Below are positions 35,726 to 46,511 of a stretch of DNA of 64,000 bases, in pieces. The DNA lies in NCBI GenBank assembly GCA_018340375.1, contig JAFFJZ010000007.1, forward strand, positions 9,176,001-9,240,000, written 5' to 3'. This DNA is from Gonatopus flavifemur. Lineage: Eukaryota > Arthropoda > Insecta > Hymenoptera > Dryinidae. A program made the position numbers and the translations under genes. Every line of letters begins with the position of its first letter. The first letter of the stretch is position 1. The notes beneath the pieces were generated by a model, which worked only from the letters and a program-made list of their open reading frames with translations, was not told the DNA's origin and searched no databases.

Positions 35726-37157
35726 ACAATAATAGAAACAATGAATTCTTCAGATTTTCACAGTTTAAATTCAATGTTTGTTTTTGTAATTGAAATATGA
35801 TCACTCCTGGTTACCGGTACTTCACTCGGTTAACTCGGAGATTAACTTTGGTTACCGGTACTGTGGTAGTACTGGGTCTGATTTGAATTTCTACATAGGA
35901 TGTCATCATTTCGACTCCTTGTCGTTTTTCATCCAGCTCTGGCAAAACAACTGATCCTGTTGCGAGCCAGAGTTCCGCCATAGTTGGCTCGCATTGAAAA
36001 TCGGTACCAATCCGGTGGTAAATGTTCCTCTGGCCTTTATTCAAAATCATTTTGACTTCATTCAAAGTACTGGCCGTTGCTAGCTACTACTTTTTCCCAT
36101 CTTCTTGACAAATGCCGGATCTCATCTCGGAAGAACGATGCATCTTTTGAAGTGATCCACGAATAGATCCATTCTTTAACTTCTCTATAAGAATGAAAAT
36201 GCTGATCACTCAGGCCGTGTGCCATCAATCGAAATAAATGGTAGTCGGAAGGAGCAATGTCTGGAGAGTACGGCGGATGGGGTGAGACCTCCCATTTTAG
36301 TGTTTCCAAATATGTCTTGACCGGTTTTGACACACGTGGCCGAGCATTATCGTGTTAGAGGATAACTTTATCGTGTCCTTCTTGATACTGTGACCGTTTT
36401 TCCTTCGATGCTCGGCTCAAACGCATCAACTGCGTTCGATATCGATGCCCTGTAATGGTTCCACTCGGTTTCAACAGCTCATAATACCCCACACAGCACC
36501 CAATGTCTCAGTAATATCTCTAGGATATTACAATATCACGCTCAGAACATTCTGTGTGAAATATTTATACAAGATTCTATAGATATTGCTGATACGATAT
36601 TTCGTTGAAAATGTTCTGAGAATCTTCCTAATGGAATATTGCACATATAATGATCTGTAATGTTCTGGAAATCGAGGATGGGGAATATGCTAAATTTGTC
36701 GCAAATTAAATATTCTGAGAATATGTCAGTAGCGATATTTCATGAAGCAAAATGAATTTTCATACACCTGGCCCACGACTTGGTGAAGTTTTCAATTCAG
36801 GATCGAACAAAACGCCTCTCCTACAACCTATTCACTTTTCGTTTCAGGAGATTATGAATCAATTGGTCTATATCCCACAGAAACCAATTTTTGAAAGTTT
36901 TTCATCAATTCGTTCCGGCACTTGGTAAATTTCGGAAGTACAATTCTCAAAAAACGTTCCCCATGTGGAAATAGCCAGAGTTGACAAATGGCGCGGTACT
37001 GACGAGGTTGCCGTTTTTCAACTGTCGCCAAACATTCGCCAGATTTCAGACGGTATCGGCTCGCGTGGACAGACGGTATAGGGTCAGTATCGAATGAATA
37101 CTGTCTGGACAATACCCAGGATGTAGAGAAACGGTACCGCGCCAGTATTCAGCCAAA

Positions 37158-37785
37158 GTCGGTATTATCATTCCATATGTACAACAGACGGCAATGCGCC
37201 AGTAATGATATGACTCTAGCTGATTACAAAATCGGTAGTGAACTGACGTTAAAATCATCATCTTGGCAACTTGGCTATTGTAGTGAGCTGGAGTCACGTC
37301 GGTACTGAGCCAGAGTTGGTATTATCATACTATATGTGTGTTAGACATCAATGTGCCATTAATGATATGACTCTGGCTGACTACAAAATCGATAGTCGAT
37401 TGATGTTGAAATTATGATCTTGGCTACTCGGCTGTTGTGGTCAGCCGGAGTCGCGCCAGCATCGAGGCAGAGTTGGTATTATGATTCAATATGTTCGATA
37501 GACGATATGGTACCAGTATTGGTGGGACTCTGGTTGACTACGGAATCGGTAGTCGATTGACATTCAAATCACGATCTTGGCAACTTGATTTTTGTAGTGA
37601 GCCGGAGTCGCACCAGTATCAAGACAGAGTTGGTATGATCATTAAATACGTTCGATAGAGAACAATGAGCCAGTATTGGTAGAATCTTGTTTCACTACGG
37701 AGTCTATGGTAAATTGTGTGACTTCGAAGGGAATTAGTATAAGAAATGGGAATTTAAGTGGTCCATTGTCAACTCGGAGATTAAC
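37158..37785 (+). repeat. 157-bp tandem repeat array (four units)
   Basis: The anchor word GT(T/C)GGTAT occurs at 37158, 37315, 37472 and 37629, exactly 157 bp apart each time. Units share GACAATGTGCCAGTATTG, GACTACGGAATCGGTAGT and CTTGGCAACTTGGCTGTTG words. Degenerate units appear in the other CCCATG copies. Confidence 0.88.
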
Positions 37786-37865
37786 TGATGTGATAGAGAC
37801 TCTGTTTCTCACTCGCTGGTCCCGGATTCAATCCTTGCCCAGTGAACTTTCATGAAACCACTTCC
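37765..37865 (+). repeat. tRNA-like (SINE-like) module in CCCATG copy 4
   Basis: AACTGATGTGATAGAG with a decayed box B CGGATTCAATCC, followed by the shared AACCACTTCCAAAGTGTC tail. Confidence 0.4.
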
Positions 37866-38572
37866 AAAGTGTCTTTCTCAGATAACGGTGATGAGAAAAA
37901 TAGATTCACAAAGTTTTGAAAGTTCAAATTCAATGTATTGTTTTTTTTCACTTGAAATATAACTCCGGGGATCTCTAATTACCAGCATTGTGCCAGTACT
38001 GGGTCGGGTCTGAGTTCCTGCATAGGATGTATTATTTTGACTCTCTACCACTTCTCATCCAGGTATGGCAGAACAATTGGTTATGTTGTCATGTCAGAGT
38101 TCCGCCATAGTTGGCTCACATTAAAAATCGGTACCAACGCTGTTGTAAATGTTCTACTGGCCCTTATTCAAAATCATTTTGACTCCTTGCCAGTACCGTC
38201 AATTCAACTGGCTCCATAATGGCAGTTTTGGATTTGCCGGTACTGGCAACTCCGGCAACAGGACTCAGCCAGTAGCCGCACGTGTGTCCATTTCCACATG
38301 GGTCCTCTCAAGTGCTATTCAGTCTTCATCTCAGAAGATGCTGAATTGATTAATTTATATCCCATGGCAACAAATTTCCGAAGTTTTTCCATCGATCTTA
38401 CTCAGCATTTTGTAAAATTTCAAAGTCGAGGTCGAAAGAAACCTCTCTCCCACGACCTACTTATTTTTTATGTCACAAGATTCTGAATCGATTGGTCCAT
38501 ATTTCATGGAGGCGAATTTTTCAAACTCCCATCACGATGATTACAATAAATGACACTTAGAGAGTGGTGTCG

Positions 38573-38690
38573 TCATCTCGGAGATTCACTGATGTGATAG
38601 AAGCCTTGACTCTCACTCGCAGAACCTAGGTTCAATCCCCACTGGGGGAACTTTCTAATAATCGACTTCGAAACAGGTTCTCTTTCACTC
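38573..38690 (+). repeat. tRNA-like (SINE-like) module in the CCCACAC element
   Basis: ACTGATGTGATAGAAGCC, then CTCTCACTCGCAGAACC and box B-like AGGTTCAATCC at 38628-38638. It lies outside CCCATG copy 4, so the module has moved between unrelated element families. Confidence 0.5.
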
Positions 38691-38993
38691 AAAGTGATTC
38701 TGGTCAGGCTCATTCAACATTTGTAGAAGTGGATTCTGAAGAAAGTTTTTTTCAGTCCAAAGTAATATTTTGTAAGCTTTTTAATATATGTGATTATTGC
38801 ATTTTTTTCCGTACAGAATATCGCTGGAATGATCACAACAATATTTCAGAATGTCTCCAGAATGATACCTCAATGATTTCAGCAATGTTTCAGAATATCT
38901 CCAGAATGTTACAAAGATGGTGACATGAGACATCCTGCAGACATTCTGACAATCTTCTCGAGATGTTTTCCAGAATATTACACGTTCCAAATG

Positions 38994-39204
38994 CACTGAA
39001 AAAAAGGTATGGCTCTCACAGCTCTACTATTTATGTGTTCTTGCCGTCAGGAGGTATAAGGATGCCAGTATAGCTCCCACAGCCGAACGCTTCGCTATCA
39101 TAGCAATCCGTCGGCTGTGGGAGCTATACTGGCATCCTTATACCTCCTAACGGCAGGAACACATAAATAGTAGAGCTGTAAGAGCCATACCTTTTTTTCC
39201 AGTG
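38994..39204. mobile_element. 211-bp CACTG palindrome; TSD TG
   Basis: The ends are CACTGAAAAAAAGGTATGGC and the inverted CACTGGAAAAAAAGGTATGG; the arms match over nearly the full length (CTCCCACAGCCGA around the centre). TG flanks both sides (38992-38993, 39205-39206). Confidence 0.92.
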
Positions 39205-39324
39205 TGTAATATTCTGACAATATTGCTGGGACATCCGGTACTGTGTGGGTACCGAGCTGATCCCACCAACTGAGAGGCATAACCTTTGCACCATTAATAT
39301 TTGGTTTAGCCGTCGCCGTGGGCA

Positions 39325-39541
39325 CACGGAGAAAAAGAATTAGTTGCTGCAGCTACTTAGTAGTCGGGACAAGGAACTCGATAGTTGCACTAACTAACGT
39401 TAATACCTGAGGTATTTTGGATTAGTTGAGACAGCTAATATGTTACTTGTCCTGGCTACTAAGTAGCTGCAACAACTACTTAAGTAGATGGTCGAAAATC
39501 AACTATTGAGGTAGTTGCTGCAACTATTATTTTTTTCCGTG
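39325..39541. mobile_element. CACGG foldback element (AGTTGCAGCA family), 217 bp; TSD CA
   Basis: Ends CACGGAGAAAAAG and TTTTTTTCCGTG with CA on both sides (39323-39324, 39542-39543). The left arm is about 50 bp shorter than in the 266-bp copies. Removal restores mariner sequence. Confidence 0.88.
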
Positions 39542-40244
39542 CATGTCCGGGCATTCCTCAAGATTTTCTGCGTTTGGGACTATCGTAGTGGACCCATTTT
39601 TCATCACCGGTCACAATGCGGTGTAAAAATCTCTCTCGATTCTGTCTTTGAAGCAGCTGTTCGCAAGTAAAGAAGCGTCGTTCAACATCTCTTGGCTTCA
39701 ATTCGTACGGAACCCAATCACCCTGCTCTGAATCATTCCCATGGCTCTGAGGCGTTTCGAAATGGTTCATTGAGTTGCTCCCAATGATTCTGCCAATCCT
39801 TCTTGCGTTTGGCACGAGTCTTCATCAAGTAATGCCTCCAATTCGGAATCTTCAAAAATTTCTTCTCTTCCAACGCCACGTTGGTTCTCGACATCACAAT
39901 CACCCTTCTTGAAACGTTGGAACCATTCACGACGCGTTCTTCCATCCAAAGCAGCCTCACCGTAAATACTTGAGAGCATTTGATGAGCCTCAGCCGCAGT
40001 TTTCTTCAAATGAAAGCAGAAAATCAGAACTTCCCGCAAATGACGAGAATTCGGCTCAAAAGCTGACATTTTCGATCGAGTAAAAATTTATGATGTAATC
40101 AAAAATTCACTAATATGACAATGCTGTTATGTTGACACATGTCCAACCTTACTGTGTGACATTAATTCCCTAAACTATTTCGACCGCCACCTACTGACCC
40201 AACCATGTAATGTACACGGCAGAAGCAAAGTTGTACACTTAATA

Positions 40245-43200
40245 GTGAAATTTCTTTGCATTGATATGAAAATTTAAGAACTCTTCAAGATTTCCGTATA
40301 TTTCAGAAGAATCTGGACTTCAAGATTTGCAGTTGAATTGGCCAGGTTCTATGCTAGTTCCTTCAATATTTTAACAAATTTGGAAAGTACAATTTAGATT
40401 TTCTGCAATCTCCATTTTGAATGGTGGACTTTTCATGCAAAGTTGGTAAAAGCAGTCAATGAAAAATTTGAACCTAAAATACATTCAAAGTCGGAATTCC
40501 GAACCTAGTTACGAAGGTGACAATTCTAAATTCCATGAGTGGCAAGAACAGAGATTACAAAAGATTCTGTTTCAAACTTCCCAAGTTTCCTTAACCTTTA
40601 AACGCACGAGACTCAGTCTCGTTAATCGAATCGTCGTAATTACAAGCGACCGATTCCCGTATATACGTTGCCGAGCATTATATTTATATATAATTTTATT
40701 GTCTAGGATAGTTATGTTCGATCAACCGCACCTCCTTCTTTCGTGTCGCGTACAGACGCACCGCATACAATTATACCATTCTTCGGAATTTCGCTCCAAG
40801 TGCCTGTACAGACAGCGCGAGATAACGTTTTTTCTCATGACAAAATAGAAAAGTTAGCGAGATGAATACTTCAAGTCATTCAGAAACGAGGTTTAATATT
40901 TCTTTTTTCCTCCTAACGCACAAACACCATAGGCAAGAACAACCAACAGTGCGAACTTTGACTTTCTCATTTACCACCACCGTGGAGTACAAATATTAAT
41001 TACTCGATTAGTAAGACAATCGCAGCGTCAGGGAATGAAAGATAGGAGTAGAGCAACGCTCCGTTTTACTTTTCTTTTCCCTGTATCTTTTGATATTGTT
41101 TTATCGTTCCGTTTTAATTTCCTCGAGATTAGACTCGAACGTTCCGTCTTTTATAATAATGTCGAAATCATATAACAATATTCTTTCCGTATTCGATTTG
41201 ACATACCATTTGATTCTCGTGCTTTCAATAACTTGTTGGTAGATTAAAAGAGGGCGAAAGTGTATCAGTCTTATCGGCATGTCTGAGCTTCAGTTGTTTA
41301 TTTTTTTTCTATGGATTCAATCTATCTATCTATCTCCGTGATATCATTATCAAGATTATCTATGTGAAAGAGAAAGTACATAGTTAAACAAAAAAATCCC
41401 TTTTTCATTTACGTAGAGGAAAAATTGCGGTTTACGGTTATAACACCGATGTCATGACCCGACAACGAAAATCAAAAGAGAACAGGGTCATAATTCACCC
41501 GCGTGGTCGTGGCGTCAGAGTTGATAAGGGTCGTACACGCGATCAATGAAGTTGTCAACTTTATGGATTCACCGTCACCTCGAGGACCGCTTATCGCGTA
41601 AACTCTGCAAGATAACGGATGAAACGGTAGTCCGTGTTTGACTTACTTTGTTGCAACGCGAAACATCGAAACGTGAGTTTCTCCTATCTCATAATTTTGA
41701 AACTCTCGTTTATCCTGTTCAATTTTTTCTCCGTCCTCTTACAAGCCGCAAAGGGAGAATTACTTAGCTAGCAATATCATCTTGTATTACCTCCATCAGT
41801 TTCGATATCCGGTCGTTTCTCGCCTCATCTAACTAGCGTGTGTATAGGTATTCAGATAGGTAGGTAGATATAGAGGTGTACGTGGCGTACTACAAGAATA
41901 GCGCGGAGCTCGGGCCGACCTTTTGACGCAACACGCGGTGCAACGCGGCGCGGCGCGGCGCGCCGGCCGGCTTGAGCCTGGCCTAGCCGTCGTGCTCAGG
42001 CTTTACCTCCCTGAAGGCACAAAAATGTTAATGCAGGCATTAGAAAGTTCTACTATACACGCGCCCGCGCGCATATACAAGATCGTGCATGCGCGATGCA
42101 ACCACATATATATTCGAGTGCACCGACAAATACTTTGGGTGTGCATATATATGCATAATATCAAACAATACAATGAATGGAAATAATTTGTTTGTTGTTT
42201 CGTAGTAGAAGGAGGAACGTCAAATACAACGTTTCAACGTCTCATGCTGTATTAAATGTGAATAATCACGAGATGTGGATGTCACTTGAGAGGAAAACAT
42301 TCTTTTTTTTTCTAACTGAGACAATGGTGCGACGATGGTAAGTATACATTTCAAATCAGATATTAATGACCGGTGCTTCATGTCGTCTTGAGTAAATGAA
42401 ATCTAAGAACGTAATCATGAACGTAGTTCGATGGTTTACATTTTTCATTTCTCTCGTTCTTCATCTTCTTCGGAATCAAATTTCTTCTAGATCGAATTAG
42501 ACGTAGATTCTCTTCTATTGTTCGAAATCAAATTTCTGATCACAACGAATCTCACTTCCGTGAGATATCCATTGGATCATATATAAATTGCAGAATAAAA
42601 TGGAATTTCATTCATATAAGCAATCAACTCGATCTTTACAAATCTATTGCAATGCATCTTTCATCCGGGGAATTACAAAAAGATTTTGTGAGAATGGAAA
42701 CTTATTGCCATCGAATTAAAGACTGTGGAACTCATGAGAATATTATATCGAGATATAATGTGATATGCAATCATTCCTCCAGCCAATATAAAACCGTCTT
42801 AGTTACGAAGCGCATGCACGTCTTCGACGACCTTTAAACGTGCAAGTAAAATCAACATTAAAATCGTTATAATTACAAGGAGTGAGAGCGTGGATATGAT
42901 TGTGTTTGAATATCACGTTCGTATATGTAACACGGGTAATGTTGTAGTACTGGCCCATTAACCGCAACTCCTCCTTCCACGATTTATACGGACATATTCA
43001 AGTATCTTGGTTAAGAAAGCCCCGCTATAATAAGTATTCGTACAGGGTGACCATAAGATATCTTATTATTCAAACTTCTTGAATCGTATTCGAGAAATAT
43101 CGGAGGTCTCGTTTCTTTCCACATACTTTGATATATGAGATCTCGTGTATTTGAATTCAGCTATTCGTGAACTATTCCCCAAAGTTTAATCCAGCGAATT

Positions 43201-43920
43201 TTTGAAATTTTGAAATTGATAGGTCTGTGGGTTAATGGCTTGTAATTTAATACAGGAATTTTTCGGTTATTGAAAGAATTTCTTCACTTGATATCACGTG
43301 AATGTAGATATAGTATATTAGACAAACCCTGCTCTCACTTCGCATATTCCGATGAAGACATCGTCGATATTTTTATACAAACTCTCTCTCTAAAATACCG
43401 ATAACACATTGTTAAAATATTTTACTTATAAAAATCGAATGTAACCATTATGAAGAACTCATATAGACTTCGCATCAGATTCATAATTCACACACCAGAC
43501 TGATCCTGGCTATACATATACGCTGGTGTAAAGTTGATGCTTCGCCTTTTGACCCTGGTATGGGCGTATCAGATCATATCAGGCGTGCTTCAGATTTATG
43601 AAGTTTTGTTCGGAATGCTTGAAGTTTCTGCTGTCAGATGCAGTGGATGTTATTACAGAGGAGTGAAACAATTAATGTAATGAACTGAAAATGAGAAGTT
43701 TATGGGCGGCTCTGGAGGATGTTTTATAATAATATATTACATAAAATGATGTTGAAACCAGCTGTATGGGCAACCATACGCAACTTCCATGTGCTCATTA
43801 TGTTTTGGTCTTTACAAAAAATCCTTTTATTCTATAACATAATTCCTTGTATAGTTTAGAATAGAAATATTCTCACCAGGGTTTATAAAGGTGATTCGGT
43901 ATGATCGCAATTTAACAAAT
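40245..43920. other. No recognised gene; CpG-rich core near 41.95 kb
   Basis: Non-coding sequence with more GC than most of the window between about 41450 and 42080. The 129-codon ORF from 40459 has no recognisable motif. A small TCTA microsatellite lies at 41320-41336. Confidence 0.45.
41901..42000. promoter_or_regulatory. CpG-rich patch, possible promoter or first-exon region
   Basis: About 100 bp with many CpG and repeated GGCGC words (CGGCGCGGCGCGGCGCGCC, then GGCCGGC) in an AT-rich background. No TATA or initiator could be tied to it. In insects such patches often lie near promoters of broadly expressed genes, but this is inference from composition. Confidence 0.25.
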
Positions 43921-43928
43921 TGGATTAA

Positions 43929-44805
43929 CCCTCCCACGTAGAAATTCCGGTACTGAGCCGATGATGACGAACAGATCGGTACTGAAAAGGTATGGGCCAC
44001 CAACGGTTGTCTGCCGATTACAGATCGGTACTTAACCGACTCCATTTTAGGTTCGTGTCGGTACTGGTTCGATATTTGAACCGACTGTTATTGGCCACTT
44101 TTCCACCAATGTTGGATTAACAACAGCACAATTTTACTACGCAAGTGGTGGCCTCCAACGTTGATTCGGTACCGAACCAATGTGAATGAATAAATATCTT
44201 GTGTACTTTGAGAGAAGACTTGATTGGCCACGTAGAAATTGACGAATGGTCCAGTACCTGCTAGTTTGCAACCGTTGGCGGTCACCCTATGATCCAATAG
44301 TAAATTTCACTCTAAATTCTCCCTAGTGCAGAAATTTTGATAATGCATTCAAAACCTTCCAAAGTTGCAACAGTCATCGGTGCTTGAATAACGATCAATA
44401 CTAGTAGCATTAGTTCTCAATGTTGGAACCACACTGATTTCCAGTACTGAATTGATGTTGGTAACCGGTACCGGATCAGAGTTATTTGGCGTTATCATTC
44501 CGTAGTTCGACCGACACCGGCCGCCAACGGTTGTGCACTGGCAGCCTGTATCGAGCCGGTACTGGACCATCCTTCAATTTCTACGTGGGCTAGAACGGGC
44601 ACATGAAAAACACAGGAAATTTCAAATGGCTGTAACTCATTTGAAACTGAATGGATTCCAACTCACTATGGGCGGTTTTTGTTCGTCAGGATGTATACTT
44701 TGGAAATATTTGGGTGACAAACTACAGAGATAAAGAGAGGCTCAGATGCTGGGGTAGAAAAAAATGTCCTGGGGTCCTAAAAGACCCCACATGCCCGTTC
44801 TAGGG
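43929..44805. mobile_element. piggyBac-like miniature element, TTAA target
   Basis: CCCTAGAACGGGCA follows TTAA (43925-43928), and its inverted copy ends at 44805 before TTGA (44806-44809, one change from TTAA). CCCTAGA ends beside TTAA are the hallmark of piggyBac. The left end is interrupted after its first four bases by the CCCACG element. Without it the element is about 218 bp and has no ORF. Confidence 0.85.
43933..44589. mobile_element. CCCACGTAGAAATT element with CGGTAC words; TSD CT
   Basis: The ends are CCCACGTAGAAATTCCGG and inverted CCCACGTAGAAATTGAAG; CT flanks both sides (43931-43932, 44590-44591). Removal rejoins the CCCTAGAACGGGC terminus of the piggyBac-like element. The 657-bp interior repeats CGGTACTG, ACCGGTACC and CAACGGTTG. 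No coding capacity. Confidence 0.9.
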
Positions 44806-44809
44806 TTGA

Positions 44810-46144
44810 AAAACATCATAACACGTTAGAAGTTCACCCTACACGTCAAAATGTATACGAACAAAGATGATAGATTTTTTAATGGCGGTATTTCGTTCCA
44901 TCTACTCCACATATCATGCTCGATCATATCAGATATTCAAGAATATGAGCACTAAATCGAGTTTCACCTCCTTTGCAGTTTACACCTTCCACCTGCAAAT
45001 AGGTTATAATACTCATACTCGCATGAACATATGTAAGATACGTCTTATAAGGAGAATGTAGAATACTCTTGATGGAATTCTCTTTGAAATCAGGGTAAAT
45101 GATTTCAAATGTAGATCACTCAAGTTCAAACCAAATCACATGAATTTGGTGAAGTTTATATCGAGTTTGAGGAGATCTTTGTTCCTTAACTTCCCAAAGA
45201 ACCGGTATTACGAATATATTACAATCACTTCACTTCCACCTGCGATCGATAGATGTATAAGGCATCGATTTTATCGAATTGACGACTTAACCAAGTGTAT
45301 ACGTATGGTATAAATATATATATGTATGTATATAAATGGATACGCAGACGCATAAACATTGCTGTCATTCAACAGGGGGCGAATAATAAAAATAGAAACT
45401 CAATTTGTACTTGCTGGTTGTAATTTGTTGTTGCCGTGGTTTTCCAACTCAAACGCGAGGAGATTTGTTGGAAATGATTTTCAGGATGAATGTATATATG
45501 GTGCCGACAAGGTAGTACTCGTTCTGGGTTAACACGTTTATAGACCATCAGGATGGATTAGATCGGTCCAAGGAAGCCAGTCCAATGCCCTTAAGGGGCC
45601 ATTGCGATTCTTTCATGTCAGAATGTGCCGCATGAATTTATATACATTACCATGTGAAACGCATAAGTGTACATGTTCTACATAGTTCCAATTATATCAA
45701 CATCAGAAATGACTGCACTCGCTTATGTGTGTATGCATGCGGCGACATGTGTATCGATGCATCAATTTTATCCAGCACCGCAAAAAGACTTTTCAAATTT
45801 AACCCTTAAGGCATCAAACGATAGAATTAAGTATACAAACGCGCGTAAGCATACATACCACTTTCAAAGAATTAAGTTAAGTGTTACAAATGATACCTGT
45901 AACAAAACGAAATAGCGTGAGAAATTCGATTAGCTAGAAGTATGCTTTTTTCCACTTATTTTAGATTTTTCAAAGATTAATTCTTGGCGGTAGTTAGGGC
46001 TGAACTAGGTGGTCTCATGTTTTTTAGGTCCTATACAGAATTGTCATGCATTCATTTTCAAGATCTGTGCATTCCATTTTTAGCTAGAACCTATATACCA
46101 TACCGCGATGGGACCGATGCAGATTCTGAAACTAGAAACAATTG
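44810..46144. other. No recognised gene
   Basis: Non-coding; a TA/TG-rich patch lies near 45310-45340. No transposon ends were recognised. Confidence 0.4.
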
Positions 46145-46509
46145 CTGTGCTCAAAATGCCAGGCAAAACTGAATAGAAAATTGTTGTTAGTCTTTGGACG
46201 GTCTCTTTCCCAGGTAATCCAGGCAAAAACTGACAAATTTTCTACCCGATTTGGTCCAGAATCACAAAATCGTAACATTCTGTCGCAACCTGACAGGAAA
46301 GTTTTCGTCAGTTTCGAACTGGATATCACAGTCTGTGAATTCCACACAGAACCGTCCCAACAAATTTCTGTCAGTTTTTCACAGGATATTCTGGATACAC
46401 CAAATCGGGTAGAAACTTTGTCAATTTTTGCCTAGATTACCTGGGAAAGAAACCGTTCGAAGCCTGACAACAATTTTCTGTCCGGCTCTGCCTCGCATTT
46501 TGAGCAGAG
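46145..46509. mobile_element. Long inverted-repeat element (CTGTGCTCAAAATG); TSD TG
   Basis: The left arm, CTGTGCTCAAAATGCCAGGC followed by TTTCCCAGGTAATCCAGGC and TCTACCCGATTTGG, is matched in inverted order by the right arm ending at 46509. The arms are diverged. TG flanks both sides (46143-46144, 46510-46511). It explains the overlapping ORFs on both strands. Confidence 0.8.
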
Positions 46510-46511
46510 TG

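Larger units (their letters stand above)
34345..36058 (+). mobile_element. CCCATG-type element, copy 3, right end lost
   Basis: The left end is CCCATGTGAAAATAGCC. It aligns colinearly with copies 2 and 4 (CCAGTACTGG words, 157-bp units, CACTG element, tRNA-like module). The sequence jumps at about 36058 into mariner C-terminal sequence before the element's own right end, so its terminus and the mariner's adjacent TIR were deleted together. Confidence 0.8.
36960..38302 (+). mobile_element. CCCATG-type element, copy 4; TSD TC
   Basis: The ends are CCCATGTGGAAATAGCC and, inverted, CCCATGTGGAAATGGAC, with TC on both sides (36958-36959, 38303-38304). At 1343 bp it lacks the CACTG element present in copies 1-3, and so shows the empty site. 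It holds the clearest tandem array of the 157-bp unit and a tRNA-like module near 37765-37865. Confidence 0.87.
36488..39249. mobile_element. CCCACACAGCACC element hosting further insertions; TSD TAC
   Basis: The ends are CCCACACAGCACCCAATGTC and, inverted, CCCACACAGTACCGGATGTC. TAC flanks both sides (36485-36487, 39250-39252); TA alone is also consistent. Subterminal regions repeat CAGAATATT, GAACATTCT and CCAGAATG words. It contains CCCATG copy 4 (36960-38302), a tRNA-like module near 38573 and a CACTG palindrome (38994-39204). Confidence 0.78.
36060..40069 (-). pseudogene. Mariner transposase, split by two insertions
   Basis: It starts at ATG 40069 with MSAFEPNSRHLREVL; the first 100 residues and the following in-frame TGA are identical to the copy at 19148. 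Next come the QSHGNDS segment, VPYELKPRD linker and first catalytic block VTGDEKWVHYDSPKRRKS. The CACGG insertion at 39325-39541 follows, then AKPNINGAKVM and WWDQLG, and then the 2.8-kb CCCACAC insertion. The frame resumes below 36488 with ELLKPSGTITG, a stop where DNARPH should be reached (an LTRY*-like break near 36357), SKPVKTYLETLKW, the third catalytic Asp in DIAPSDYHLF, and the C-terminal RRWEKVVASNGQYFE at the truncation point. It is inactive. Confidence 0.9.
36060..40242 (-). mobile_element. Mariner transposon, sister of the 19-kb copy, one end lost
   Basis: The intact end at 40242 reads, inverted, TTAAGTGTACAACTTTGCTT, with TA at 40243-40244. The opposite end is missing at the junction with CCCATG copy 3. 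It is interrupted by a CCCACAC element (36488-39249) and a CACGG element (39325-39541). Confidence 0.88.

Noticed and set aside
40459..40848. 129-codon ORF
   Set aside because: No recognisable motif, no splice context and AT-rich codon use; probably chance.
46142..46435. 97-codon ORF
   Set aside because: Lies within an inverted-repeat element at 46145-46509; ORFs on both strands mirror each other.
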